In this document: positions 7,854-15,487 of the stretch, piece by piece
Layout of the letters: every line of letters starts with the position of its first letter
Numbering within the stretch: the stretch's first letter is position 1
Assembly: GCA_964531695.1 (NCBI GenBank)
Contig: CAZHEH010000003.1
Location: forward strand, 83,556 to 147,555
Reading direction: 5' to 3'
From: JAGXKT01 sp964531695
GTDB lineage: Bacteria; Planctomycetota; Phycisphaerae; SM23-33
DNA length: 64,000 bases
The notes under the pieces: model-generated
Seen by the model: the letters and a program-made list of their open reading frames with translations, nothing else
Told to the model about the DNA's origin: nothing
Database searches by the model: none
Position numbers and translations under genes: made by a program

Positions 7854-8870
7854 ATGGCAGCGAAGGTTGGTATCAACGGTTTCGGGCGAATCGGTCGGTT
7901 GGTGTTCCGGGCCATGTGCGACGACCCGGATCGCTTCGACGTCGTGGGAATCAACGATCTGGCGGACGCCGATACGCTGGCGTACCTGCTGCGGTACGAT
8001 TCCACGCAGGGCCCGTTCCCGGGCAAGGTCGTCGCCAAGCAGAACGCCCTGGTCGTCAACGGCAAGGAAGTGCCGGTTTGCGCGGAGAAGAACCCGGCGG
8101 ATCTGCCGTGGGGCGATCTCGGCGCGGACGTGGTCGTGGAGGCCACGGGCATCTTCCGCGACAACAAGAAGGACGGCAAGCCCGGCTACGACAGCCATCT
8201 GGACGCCGGCGCCCGCAAGGTCGTCATCAGCGCCCCGGCCAAGGGCGACGCCACGACCATCGTCCTGGGCGTGAACGACGAGGCGCTCACGCCGGACGTG
8301 ACGTGCGTGTCGAACGCTTCCTGCACCACGAATTCGCTGGCCCCGGTCGTCAAGGTCCTCCACGAGAAGTTCGGCGTGCTCAAGGGCCTGATGGTCACCT
8401 GTCACGGGTACACGAACGACCAGCGCATCCTGGACATGATCCACAAGAACAAGGAGCGGTCGCGTGCCGCGGCGATCAACATCATCCCGACCACGACCGG
8501 CGCCGCATCGGCAGTCGGCAAGGTCCTGCCCGAGCTTAACGGCAAGCTGGACGGCTACGCCCTGCGCGTGCCCGTGCCCGTCGGCTCCATCACCGACCTG
8601 ACCGTCATGGTCGGCAAGGGCACGAGCATCGAGGAGGTCAACGAGACCGTCCGCACCGCCGCCGAGGGCTCGATGAAGGGCATCATCGAATACGTGACCG
8701 ACCCGATCGTCTCCAGCGACATCGTCCACAACCCCCACAGCTCGATCTTCGACTCGAACAACACGAAGGTCCTGGACGGCGACATGGTCAAGGTCACGAT
8801 GTGGTACGACAACGAGTGGGGCTACTCCTGCCGAACCGCGGACCTGGTCGAGAAGCTGGCCGGCATGTAG
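7854..8870 (+). CDS. gap: Glyceraldehyde-3-phosphate dehydrogenase, type I
   Basis: 338 residues, the usual length. It converts glyceraldehyde-3-phosphate, phosphate and NAD+ to 1,3-bisphosphoglycerate. KVGINGFGRIGRLVFRAM is the NAD-binding N-terminus, SNASCTTN contains the catalytic Cys, and WYDNEWGYSCRTADLVEKL is the conserved C-terminus. The acidic residue after the second strand (VVGINDLAD) fits NAD preference. The ATG at 7854 is chosen because it gives the family N-terminus and follows GGAG; the frame extends upstream into the leader without homology. pgk follows after 135 bases, with a hairpin between. A strong promoter lies upstream. Confidence 0.97.
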   Translation: MAAKVGINGFGRIGRLVFRAMCDDPDRFDVVGINDLADADTLAYLLRYDSTQGPFPGKVVAKQNALVVNGKEVPVCAEKNPADLPWGDLGADVVVEATGIFRDNKKDGKPGYDSHLDAGARKVVISAPAKGDATTIVLGVNDEALTPDVTCVSNASCTTNSLAPVVKVLHEKFGVLKGLMVTCHGYTNDQRILDMIHKNKERSRAAAINIIPTTTGAASAVGKVLPELNGKLDGYALRVPVPVGSITDLTVMVGKGTSIEEVNETVRTAAEGSMKGIIEYVTDPIVSSDIVHNPHSSIFDSNNTKVLDGDMVKVTMWYDNEWGYSCRTADLVEKLAGM

Positions 8871-8916
8871 TTGCCGCCGGGGCCAGGCGCCGCGCCATGG
8901 CGAAAGATGGTTTCCA

Positions 8917-8944
8917 GGGCCCGTCGGCCAGCGCCGGCGGGCCC
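8917..8944 (+). terminator. Hairpin between gap and pgk
   Basis: GGGCCCG, TC, GGC, loop CAGC, GCC, GG, CGGGCCC: a symmetrical stem with one internal mismatch pair. Only two Ts follow, so it is not a textbook intrinsic terminator. It may be a partial terminator, a processing site or an mRNA-stability element that sets gap above pgk. Confidence 0.45.
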
Positions 8945-9005
8945 TTGGCCCTTACACAGGACCGCCCCGAACGGGGCATACCGACACCAGGAAGAGAGAG
9001 CGACG

Positions 9006-10217
9006 ATGGCCACGAAGACGATTCGCGATATCGACGTTCAGGGCAAGACGGTGCTGATGCGGGTGGACTTCAACGTCCCGCTGACGGACGAGGGCAAGGT
9101 CGGCAACGATCGACGGATCGTCATGGCGCTGCCCTCCATTCACAAGCTGATCGAGGGCGGGGCGAAGCTGATCCTCATGAGCCACCTCGGCCGTCCCAAG
9201 GGCGAGGTCAAGCCCGAGTTCTCGATGGAGCCCGTACGGGCGCGGCTGGCCGAGCTTCTGGACAAGGAGGTGAAGCTCGGACCGGACGACGTAGCGGGCG
9301 ACGAGGCCCGGCGCATGGCCGGCGAGCTGGCTGACGGCGACGTGCTGCTGCTGCAGAACGTCCGGTTCGACAAGCGAGAGGACAGCAAGGAAGAATCCGA
9401 AGTCATCGAGTTCGGCAAGGAACTGGCCTCGCTGGGTGAGGTCTACGTGAACGACGCCTTCGGCACGTGCCACCGCAAGCACGCCTCGATGTGGGGCTGC
9501 CCGAAGGCGGTCAAAGACAAGGGCGGCCCGGCCGTGGCGGGCTTCCTCGTCGAGAAGGAAATCAAGTATCTACACGAAGCCGTCGCCGACCCGGCCCGGC
9601 CGTTCGTGGCGATACTCGGCGGGGCGAAGGTCTCAGACAAGATCAAGCTGATCTCCAGCTTGCTGGACAAGGTCGACGGTATCCTCATCGGCGGGGCGAT
9701 GGCCTATACGCTGCTGAAGGCCCAAGGCGCGTCGGTCGGCGACAGCATGGTCGAGGAGGATCAGGTCGACCCGATGCGGGCGATTCTCGATAGGGCCGCC
9801 GGCAAGATCCACCTGCCGTGCGACCACGTCTGCGCCGCGGAGTTCAAGTCGGACGAGGCCAAGCCCGTCGACGGTGCGGACATCCCGGACGGCATGATGG
9901 GAATGGACATCGGCCCAACGACGATCGAGGCGTTCGGCAAGGTCATCGGCGAGGCCAAGACCGTGGTGTGGAACGGCCCGATGGGCGTGTTCGAGCGGGA
10001 CGCCTACGCCGCCGGCACCAAGGCGGTCGCCGAGAAGGTCGCGGCGGCGACCGACGCCGGGGCGATCAGCGTCATCGGCGGCGGGGATTCCGCCTCCGCG
10101 GTCGAGCAGATGGAGTTGGGCGAGCGCATGACGCACGTGTCGACCGGCGGCGGGGCCTCGCTGACGTACCTCGAGGGCAAGCCGATGCCGCCGATCGAGG
10201 TCCTTGACCCGCAGTAA
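9006..10217 (+). CDS. pgk: Phosphoglycerate kinase
   Basis: 403 residues, typical length. It transfers phosphate between 1,3-bisphosphoglycerate and ADP. KTVLMRVDFNVPL is the N-terminal signature, LMSHLGRPKGEV the substrate loop, LLLQNVRF the next conserved strand, and FVAILGGAKVSDKI, VVWNGPMGVFE and SVIGGGDSASAVEQ the C-terminal nucleotide domain. The ATG at 9006 follows GAGAGCGAC and gives the expected start. It sits in a plus-strand run gap-pgk-rpe. A perfect 11-bp hairpin follows the stop, so rpe may be transcribed partly separately. Confidence 0.98.
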   Translation: MATKTIRDIDVQGKTVLMRVDFNVPLTDEGKVGNDRRIVMALPSIHKLIEGGAKLILMSHLGRPKGEVKPEFSMEPVRARLAELLDKEVKLGPDDVAGDEARRMAGELADGDVLLLQNVRFDKREDSKEESEVIEFGKELASLGEVYVNDAFGTCHRKHASMWGCPKAVKDKGGPAVAGFLVEKEIKYLHEAVADPARPFVAILGGAKVSDKIKLISSLLDKVDGILIGGAMAYTLLKAQGASVGDSMVEEDQVDPMRAILDRAAGKIHLPCDHVCAAEFKSDEAKPVDGADIPDGMMGMDIGPTTIEAFGKVIGEAKTVVWNGPMGVFERDAYAAGTKAVAEKVAAATDAGAISVIGGGDSASAVEQMELGERMTHVSTGGGASLTYLEGKPMPPIEVLDPQ

Positions 10218-10248
10218 CCCCGCGCGCACAATGTGAGAAGTCACTCCG

Positions 10249-10274
10249 AGGCCCACGGGATGCCCCGTGGGCCT
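10249..10274 (+). terminator. Hairpin after pgk
   Basis: AGGCCCACGGG pairs perfectly with CCCGTGGGCCT across a four-base loop (ATGC). It starts 32 bases after the pgk stop and ends 15 bases before the rpe ATG. Only TTGG follows, so it lacks a U-tract; termination is plausible but may be partial. Confidence 0.55.
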
Positions 10275-10289
10275 TGGCATGCAGGAAGC

Positions 10290-11012
10290 ATGGCCCGAAC
10301 GCCCGCCAATCCGTGGCCGCAGATGCCGGATGATGTCTTGGTGGCGCCTTCGCTGCTGGCGTCCGACTTCGTCCGGCTCGGAGAGCAGATCGACACGGTG
10401 ATCGCCGCCGGCGCCGACGTGCTGCACGTGGACATCATGGACGGCCACTTCGTGCCGAATCTGTCCATGGGCCCGGCCGTGGTGAAGTCGATCCGCGCGT
10501 ACACGGATCACCCGATCGACGTGCATATCATGGTCACCGACCCGGCCCACTACATCGAGCGGTTCGCCGAGGCGGGCGCGGACAGCATCACGTTCCACAT
10601 CGAGGCGACGGATGAGCCGGCGAAGCTCATAGACCGTCTTCACGAAATGGGCCTCGGTGCCGGCATTACGATGAGGCCGGGCACACCCGCGGCAGCCATC
10701 CATGATGTCGCCTCCAACGTCGAAATGGTGCTCGTGATGACCGTTGAGCCGGGCTACGGCGGGCAGTCGTTCATGACGGAAATGCTTGACAAGGTGGAGG
10801 TCATACGTGGCATGCTGCGCAGTGAGCAGCGGCTCGAGGTGGACGGCGGAATCGACCCCTACACGGGTGCGCTGTGTGCCGAGCGCGGCGCCGACGTATT
10901 CGTCGCGGGCGTGAACATCCTGCGGGCGGATGACATCCCGGCGGCCGTACGGCAGTTGCGAAACGCCGTCCGCCGCGGACGGCAGGCCCGGCTTGCCGGA
11001 CAGGGGGAGTGA
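10290..11012 (+). CDS. rpe: Ribulose-phosphate 3-epimerase
   Basis: 240 residues. It interconverts ribulose-5-phosphate and xylulose-5-phosphate in the pentose phosphate pathway. VAPSLLASDF, VLHVDIMDGHFVPNLSMGP with metal-ligand His and Asp, HIMVTDPAHYIERF, MTVEPGYGGQSF and VDGGI are all family signatures. The ATG at 10290 is preferred: it has AGGAAG just upstream and gives the right N-terminus, whereas the longer frame runs into the hairpin after pgk. The stop is three bases before the next gene, so translation is probably coupled to the histidine-phosphatase-like protein. Confidence 0.97.
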   Translation: MARTPANPWPQMPDDVLVAPSLLASDFVRLGEQIDTVIAAGADVLHVDIMDGHFVPNLSMGPAVVKSIRAYTDHPIDVHIMVTDPAHYIERFAEAGADSITFHIEATDEPAKLIDRLHEMGLGAGITMRPGTPAAAIHDVASNVEMVLVMTVEPGYGGQSFMTEMLDKVEVIRGMLRSEQRLEVDGGIDPYTGALCAERGADVFVAGVNILRADDIPAAVRQLRNAVRRGRQARLAGQGE

Positions 11013-11015
11013 GCG

Positions 11016-11612
11016 ATGGTGACCGTATACGTAGTACAAACCGGGCAGACCACCTGGCAGCAGCAGGACCGGATCGAGACGGCCGAGGGAGCGCCGCTGA
11101 CGCCGGACGGCGTCGAGCACGCCCGCGAGGTGCTGGCCGGGCTCAATGAGTCGGCCGTGACGGCCGTGTACGCCCCGCGCGGCGAGGCGGAGCGGCAGAC
11201 GGCGGCCCTGCTGGCCGGAGAGTTGACGGCGCGGGTGCGGACGGCGAAGGGCCTGCATGAGTTCGACTACGGGCTGTGGCAGGGCCTGCTGCGGGACGAG
11301 GTCCGGCGCCGGCACCCGAAGGTGTTCAAGAAGTGGCATCGAGACCCGGGCTCGGTGCGTCCTCCCGAGGGGGAGACGCTGGCCGAGGCCCGGCAACGCC
11401 TCATGGTGGCGCTTCGCGGCATCTTGAAGCGGCACAAACAGGGATCGATCGCGCTGGTCCTGCGTCCGATTGCGGCCGGGTTGGTGCGAGGGATCCTTGC
11501 GGACGGCGACGCGGACGACCCGTGGTCGCACGTGGATTTCTCGGCGGGATGCCGGAGCTACGAGGTCGCGGGCAACGGGAAGTCGATTCCCCACCCCGCA
11601 CGAACCGGATGA
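11016..11612 (+). CDS. Histidine-phosphatase-fold protein lacking the catalytic histidines (probable pseudoenzyme)
   Basis: 198 residues with the fold signature of the phosphoglycerate mutase/histidine phosphatase superfamily: a first strand ending in a glycine turn, APLTPDGVEHAREVL, LHEFDYGLWQGL with the usual acidic residue, and PPEGETLAEARQRL. The catalytic RHG of the first strand (normally LVRHGET) reads VVQTGQT, so the phospho-accepting His and its Arg are gone. The second catalytic His (normally vsHgg) is replaced in VLRPIAAGLVRG. Mutase or phosphatase activity of the usual kind is therefore unlikely. A regulatory or binding role is inference. It lies between rpe (three bases upstream) and accD (12 bases downstream). 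Confidence 0.82.
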   Translation: MVTVYVVQTGQTTWQQQDRIETAEGAPLTPDGVEHAREVLAGLNESAVTAVYAPRGEAERQTAALLAGELTARVRTAKGLHEFDYGLWQGLLRDEVRRRHPKVFKKWHRDPGSVRPPEGETLAEARQRLMVALRGILKRHKQGSIALVLRPIAAGLVRGILADGDADDPWSHVDFSAGCRSYEVAGNGKSIPHPARTG

Positions 11613-11624
11613 GGGACTGAAACC

Positions 11625-12494
11625 ATGGCGGAGATGCTCAACGGCGGACAGGCCGCTCCGTTCGACCCCAACGCTTTGGACGGCCCGGCGATGCGGCCCA
11701 AGCGGGACGTGCCCGACGGGCTGTGGATGCGGTGCGGCGGCTGCGAGCAGATGCTCTACACGAAGGTCGTGGCCGAGAACGAGCACGTATGCCCCAAGTG
11801 CGGCCACCACTTCCGCATCAACGCCCGCCGCCGGATCGAGCTGCTGACCGACCCCGACAGCTTCGAGGAGCTGGCGGGGGATGTCCAGCCGGACGACCCG
11901 CTGGGCTTCGAGTGGGGCGACAAGAACTACCGCGAGTACGTCGCGACGTACCAGCAACGGGCCGGGACGAGCGAGGGCGTGCTCACCGGCATCGCCTACG
12001 TCAAAGGTCGCCGGGTGGCCCTCGGCGTGATGAACAACGAATTCATCATGGGCTCGATGGGCTCGGTGGTGGGGGAGCGGATCGCCCGGCTGATCGAGGC
12101 GGCCACGGAGCAGTCCCTGCCGCTGGTAATCGTGTGTACCTCGGGCGGCGCCCGCATGCACGAGGGTGCGCTGAGCTTGATGCAAATGGCCAAGACCTCG
12201 GCCGCCCTGGCGCGGTTCGACGACGCTGGGGGGCTCTACGTCGCCGTGCTGACCGACCCCACCACGGGCGGCACGACCGCCAGCTTCGTGATGCTCGGGG
12301 ACTTCATCGTCGCCGAGCCGGGCGCCATGATCGGCTTCGCCGGCCAGCGCGTCATCGCCAACACCATTCGCGAGGAACTGCCCGATGGCTTCCAGACGGC
12401 CGAGTTCCTCCTCGAGCACGGGTTCATCGACCGAATCGTGCCGCGGGCCGAGCTGCGCAGCGAAATCGCCCGCATCATCGACTATTGCGGGTAG
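11625..12494 (+). CDS. accD: Acetyl-CoA carboxylase carboxyltransferase subunit beta
   Basis: 289 residues, normal length. It forms with AccA the carboxyltransferase that moves CO2 from biotin to acetyl-CoA for fatty acid synthesis. An N-terminal four-Cys zinc ribbon (RCGGCEQ and CPKCGHHF) is followed by the crotonase-like core: GVLTGIAYVKGRRVALGVM, FIMGSMGSVVGE, VCTSGGARMHEGALSLMQMA, LTDPTTGGTTASFVMLGD and PGAMIGFAGQRVIANT. accB and accC are at 49-51 kb; accA is not in the window. It ends the gap-to-accD run, where only short gaps separate rpe, the pseudoenzyme and accD. Confidence 0.97.
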   Translation: MAEMLNGGQAAPFDPNALDGPAMRPKRDVPDGLWMRCGGCEQMLYTKVVAENEHVCPKCGHHFRINARRRIELLTDPDSFEELAGDVQPDDPLGFEWGDKNYREYVATYQQRAGTSEGVLTGIAYVKGRRVALGVMNNEFIMGSMGSVVGERIARLIEAATEQSLPLVIVCTSGGARMHEGALSLMQMAKTSAALARFDDAGGLYVAVLTDPTTGGTTASFVMLGDFIVAEPGAMIGFAGQRVIANTIREELPDGFQTAEFLLEHGFIDRIVPRAELRSEIARIIDYCG

Positions 12495-12519
12495 AACTCG
12501 CCGGTCGCGGGCTTCGCCG

Positions 12520-12548
12520 TTGGGTCCGGCGGGTTCATCTCCTATAAT
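12520..12548 (+). promoter_or_regulatory. Sigma70-type promoter before the YkgJ-type gene
   Basis: TTGGGT at 12520-12525, a 17-base spacer and a perfect TATAAT at 12543-12548. The predicted start near 12555 leaves a leader of about 24 bases containing AAAGGA before the ATG at 12579. It probably drives the YkgJ-type gene and hisS. Confidence 0.75.
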
Positions 12549-12578
12549 CGCCGCCTTGATCCGAATCCAAAGGACACG

Positions 12579-13028
12579 ATGAGCGACCCCGAAAGCCAAT
12601 GCGTCAAGTGCGGCGCGAAGTGCTGCCGCTACTTCTGCTTCGAGATCGACGAGCCCGACGACTGCGCCACCTTCGAGGACGTGCGTTGGTTCCTCTGCCA
12701 CGAGGGCGTCACCGTCCACATCGACGAGGACGGCGACTGGTACATCTCCATCGACAATCCGTGCAAGTACCTCGGGACGGATAATCGGTGCACCATCTAC
12801 GAGGACCGGCCGATCATCTGCCGGAAGTACGACACCGACGGCTGCGACCACACCGGCGGGGACTACCGGTATCAGAAGCTCTTCCGCTCGCCGGAGGAGC
12901 TGGAGGCATATGCCCGCGAGGTGCTCGGGCCGCGCGGCTTCGACGGCCCCAGGACCCGCGCCCGCAGACGCCTTGACGCGGAGCATGAGAAAAGGGCACG
13001 CAAGCGACGCACGCGCAAGACGAAGTAG
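12579..13028 (+). CDS. YkgJ-family cysteine-cluster protein
   Basis: 149 residues. The N-terminus carries CVKCGAKCCRYFCFEI, and further cysteines occur in FLCHEG, NPCKYLG, RCTIYEDRPIICRKY and DGCDH: the zinc/iron-binding Cys pattern of the YkgJ (UPF0153) family, found across bacteria without a settled function. The last 40 residues are Arg/Lys-rich. It has its own consensus promoter and hisS starts 24 bases after its stop, so the two are probably co-transcribed. Metal binding is inferred from the cysteines; the cellular role is unknown. Confidence 0.88.
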   Translation: MSDPESQCVKCGAKCCRYFCFEIDEPDDCATFEDVRWFLCHEGVTVHIDEDGDWYISIDNPCKYLGTDNRCTIYEDRPIICRKYDTDGCDHTGGDYRYQKLFRSPEELEAYAREVLGPRGFDGPRTRARRRLDAEHEKRARKRRTRKTK

Positions 13029-13052
13029 CGGGCCTGCCACGAAAGGCGCGGC

Positions 13053-14330
13053 ATGGAATACCAGGCGGTCAAGGGAGCACGGGACTTCTACCCGGACGAA
13101 ATGCGCGTCCGGAACTGGCTGTTCGACACGTGGCGGCGCGTGGCGCTGCGCAACGGATTCGAGGAGTACGACTCGCCCGTCTTCGAGCACCTCGACCTCT
13201 ACACCGCCAAGAGCGGCGAGGGCATCGTCTCGGAGCTGTTCCACTTCACCGACCGCGGCGGACGGGACCTGGCCATCCGCCCGGAAACCACCCCCACGCT
13301 CGCGCGCATGGTCAATGCCCGCATCAACTCGCTGCCCCGCCCGATCAAGTGGTTTTGCATCCAGCGGCTCTGTCGGGCGGAAAACCCCCAGCGCGGCCGG
13401 CTGAGGGAGTTCTTCCAGTGGAACGTCGACGTGATCGGCTCGGATTCCGTGCTGGCCGATGCGGAGTGCATCTTCACGGCCGTGGACTTCCTGCGGGAGG
13501 TCGGGCTGGGCCCGGAGGAGGTGCAGGTCCGAATCGGCTCCCGTCCGCTGATCCTCGCCCGGCTGCGGGCGGCCGGCGTGGCCGAGGAGGCGATGGACGC
13601 GGCCCTCCTGGCGCTGGACAAGCGACCGAAGATTCCTCAGGACGAATTCGAGAAGCTCGCCGGCAAGGCCGGCTTGGCCGGCGCGGAGCTGAAGAAGGTC
13701 TGCGCGTTCCTCGATGTCGATGCGACGACTGCCCTCGCGGAGGCCCGCGAGGACGAGAGCATGCGTCCGCACTGCGAGCAGTTCGACGAACTGCTCAGCG
13801 CGCTGGCGGCGATGGGTGTGGGAGAGTACTGCACGCCGGACTGGCACATTGTGCGAGGCCTGGCGTACTACACCGGCATCGTCTACGAAGTGTTCGACGT
13901 GGCCGGCAGCGTCCCCCGCGCCCTGGCCGGGGGAGGGCGGTACGACAACCTGCTGGAGGTCCTCGGCGGGCCGAAGGTCGGGGCCACCGGCTTCGCCATG
14001 GGCGACGTGGTGCTGGGCATCCTCCTGGAAGAGGCCGGCAAGATCCCCGTGGAGGAGTTGCGGCGCGGCCTGGACATCTTCGTCGTCCGGGACGGCTGCG
14101 AGCAGGACCGAGCGCTGGGTGTGGTGGGGGAGTTGCGGCGGCGCGGGCGTTCGGCGGACTTCTCGACCAAGGCGAACGTCGGCAAGCAGCTCAAGGAGGC
14201 GAATCGGCGCGGTGCGAGATACGCCGTGGTCGTCTCGCGGGACGGTGAGCTGTTCGTCAAGGACATGTCCACGGGCGAGCAGCCCCACGAGCCCCGGAGC
14301 ATCGACGAGGTCGCGGCCTTGACTGACTGA
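13053..14330 (+). CDS. hisS: Histidyl-tRNA synthetase
   Basis: 425 residues, the usual length for the bacterial class II enzyme that charges tRNA-His. The N-terminus QAVKGARDFYPDEM is motif-1-associated, IRPETTPTLARMV and CRAENPQRGRLREFFQWNVD cover motif 2, VRGLAYYTGIVYEVF is the histidine-binding HisA loop, and ALAGGGRYDNLLE leads to motif 3. The C-terminal anticodon-binding domain starts near residue 330 (LDIFVVRDGCEQDRALGVV). The HYExAFE-type gene begins 18 bases after the stop. Confidence 0.97.
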   Translation: MEYQAVKGARDFYPDEMRVRNWLFDTWRRVALRNGFEEYDSPVFEHLDLYTAKSGEGIVSELFHFTDRGGRDLAIRPETTPTLARMVNARINSLPRPIKWFCIQRLCRAENPQRGRLREFFQWNVDVIGSDSVLADAECIFTAVDFLREVGLGPEEVQVRIGSRPLILARLRAAGVAEEAMDAALLALDKRPKIPQDEFEKLAGKAGLAGAELKKVCAFLDVDATTALAEAREDESMRPHCEQFDELLSALAAMGVGEYCTPDWHIVRGLAYYTGIVYEVFDVAGSVPRALAGGGRYDNLLEVLGGPKVGATGFAMGDVVLGILLEEAGKIPVEELRRGLDIFVVRDGCEQDRALGVVGELRRRGRSADFSTKANVGKQLKEANRRGARYAVVVSRDGELFVKDMSTGEQPHEPRSIDEVAALTD

Positions 14331-14348
14331 GGCCGGGCAGGGGGCGCG

Positions 14349-14864
14349 ATGGCCCACCGGAACATCCACTACGAGGCGTCCTTCGAGAGCTACCTGCGGG
14401 CCAAGGGCTGGCCCTATGTGGCGGTGGACGAGACGAAGAAGGCCGTCTTCGCGGATGTGGCAATCAAAAGCTTCGACTTCCTCGTCTACAGCGCAACCGG
14501 GCCGAATCTGCTGGTCGATGTCAAGGGCCGGAAGTTCCCGGACACCTCGCGGACTCGGCACGGCGGCCGGGCGTGGGAAAACTGGATCACGCGGGACGAC
14601 GCGGACGGCCTGCGCCAATGGGAACGGGTGTTCGGCCGGGGCTTCCACGCCGTGTTGGTGTTCGCCTACTGGCTCCAGGGCCCGCCGCAGTCGGCGCCGT
14701 TCGACGACGTTCACGTGTTCCGCGGTCGGAGCTACGCATACGTGGCTGTGCCGCTCGCGGAGTACCTGCATGCCTCGCGCCCGCGGAGCGCGCGGTGGGG
14801 GACGCTCACGGTGCCGTCGGCCGTGTTTGCCCGGCAGGCCCGCGATGTGGCCGAGTACCTGTGA
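14349..14864 (+). CDS. HYExAFE-type protein with a nuclease-like core
   Basis: 171 residues. The N-terminus NIHYEASFESYL matches the motif for which HYExAFE proteins of Planctomycetes are named. Further in, SFDFLVYSATGPNLLVDVKG places an Asp and a D-x-K on adjacent strands, as in PD-(D/E)xK nucleases, with the first motif's Glu as a possible additional ligand. No specificity domain, toxin partner or methylase is nearby, so a restriction role is not supported. Repair or nucleic-acid metabolism is conceivable because the gene follows hisS by 18 bases. Family recognition is fairly confident; the nuclease activity is inferred. Confidence 0.75.
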   Translation: MAHRNIHYEASFESYLRAKGWPYVAVDETKKAVFADVAIKSFDFLVYSATGPNLLVDVKGRKFPDTSRTRHGGRAWENWITRDDADGLRQWERVFGRGFHAVLVFAYWLQGPPQSAPFDDVHVFRGRSYAYVAVPLAEYLHASRPRSARWGTLTVPSAVFARQARDVAEYL

Positions 14865-14929
14865 CTTACCGCCGGGGCCAACGGCAGGGCGGTCATGCCA
14901 ATAACTGCGTTCGGTTGGAATCTGCGACA

Positions 14930-14957
14930 TTGCGGCCGTCGGGCGGGTTTGTATAAT
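14930..14957 (+). promoter_or_regulatory. Sigma70-type promoter, possibly giving a leaderless transcript
   Basis: TTGCGG at 14930-14935, a 16-base spacer and a perfect TATAAT at 14952-14957. The ATG of the next gene is at 14968, only 10 bases after the -10, so a normal start site leaves almost no 5' leader. No Shine-Dalgarno sequence is visible in those 10 bases. Confidence 0.65.
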
Positions 14958-14967
14958 CAGGTCCATC

Positions 14968-15177
14968 ATGCGAGCCAAACGCCTTCTTATCGCCGTCGCC
15001 CTGCTGGGCTTGCTCCTCACGGCTGCACCCAGGCAGGCCCATGCGGCCAGACGGGGCCGAGAGGAGATCGAACTCGATCCACCCTCGCCGGCCCTGCCAA
15101 TCGTGTATTCCATCGTCGGCCTGGTGGGAATTGCCGCTGTTGCATTCAAGCCGTCGAAGCGGTCACAAGAGGCCTAG
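14968..15177 (+). CDS. Small exported or membrane protein, unknown function
   Basis: 69 residues. A signal peptide (RLLIAVALLGLLLTAAP, probable cleavage after AHA) is followed by a short acidic segment and a second hydrophobic helix (about 43-61, PIVYSIVGLVGIAAVAF), ending in a basic tail. The promoter at 14930-14957 points straight at it and suggests little or no leader. It starts a group of three small exported proteins separated by 12-15 bases. I recognise no family; the mature protein is probably a single-span membrane peptide. Confidence 0.7.
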   Translation: MRAKRLLIAVALLGLLLTAAPRQAHAARRGREEIELDPPSPALPIVYSIVGLVGIAAVAFKPSKRSQEA

Positions 15178-15192
15178 CTTAGGAGAACTGAC

Positions 15193-15474
15193 ATGAAACG
15201 AGCAGCTATCATCGGCCTGCTGGGGCTCAACATCGCCCTGGTCGTGGCTCTCTTCCTGGGGGCGGCCGTGCCCCCCGCCAGAGCCCAGGGAACCGGGCCC
15301 AATCCCGACTATCTCGCCGTCGCCGGATCGCTCTCCGAAGACACGGAGGTGGTTTACATCGTGGATCAGGGCAAGCACCGTATGATCGCGGTCCGGTATG
15401 ATCTTCGCGACGAGCAACTCGTCGGATACCGCCAGCCGCGTTCGCTCCGCAGGGATTTCCAGGACGAGGACTGA
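15193..15474 (+). CDS. Small exported protein, paralogue of the next gene
   Basis: 93 residues. The signal peptide is IIGLLGLNIALVVALFLGAA with likely cleavage after ARA. The mature part is about 60 residues and contains EVVYIVDQGKHRMIAVRYDL. The same pattern (E-x-x-Y-x-x-D-x-G-x-x-R) recurs in the gene at 15488, so the two are tandem duplicates that have diverged strongly. The ATG at 15193 has AGGAG upstream. An extracytoplasmic location is likely; function unknown. Confidence 0.75.
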   Translation: MKRAAIIGLLGLNIALVVALFLGAAVPPARAQGTGPNPDYLAVAGSLSEDTEVVYIVDQGKHRMIAVRYDLRDEQLVGYRQPRSLRRDFQDED

Positions 15475-15487
15475 CCCGGAGGCCATC

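Noticed and set aside
14349..14864. Restriction endonuclease or toxin of a defence island
   Set aside because: No methylase, specificity subunit, antitoxin or other defence gene lies nearby; the neighbours are housekeeping genes.
9633..15149. A 5.5-kb open frame on the minus strand opposite pgk, rpe, accD and hisS
   Set aside because: It has no domain, runs antisense to well-supported genes and is explained by high third-position GC, which removes stop codons from the opposite strand.
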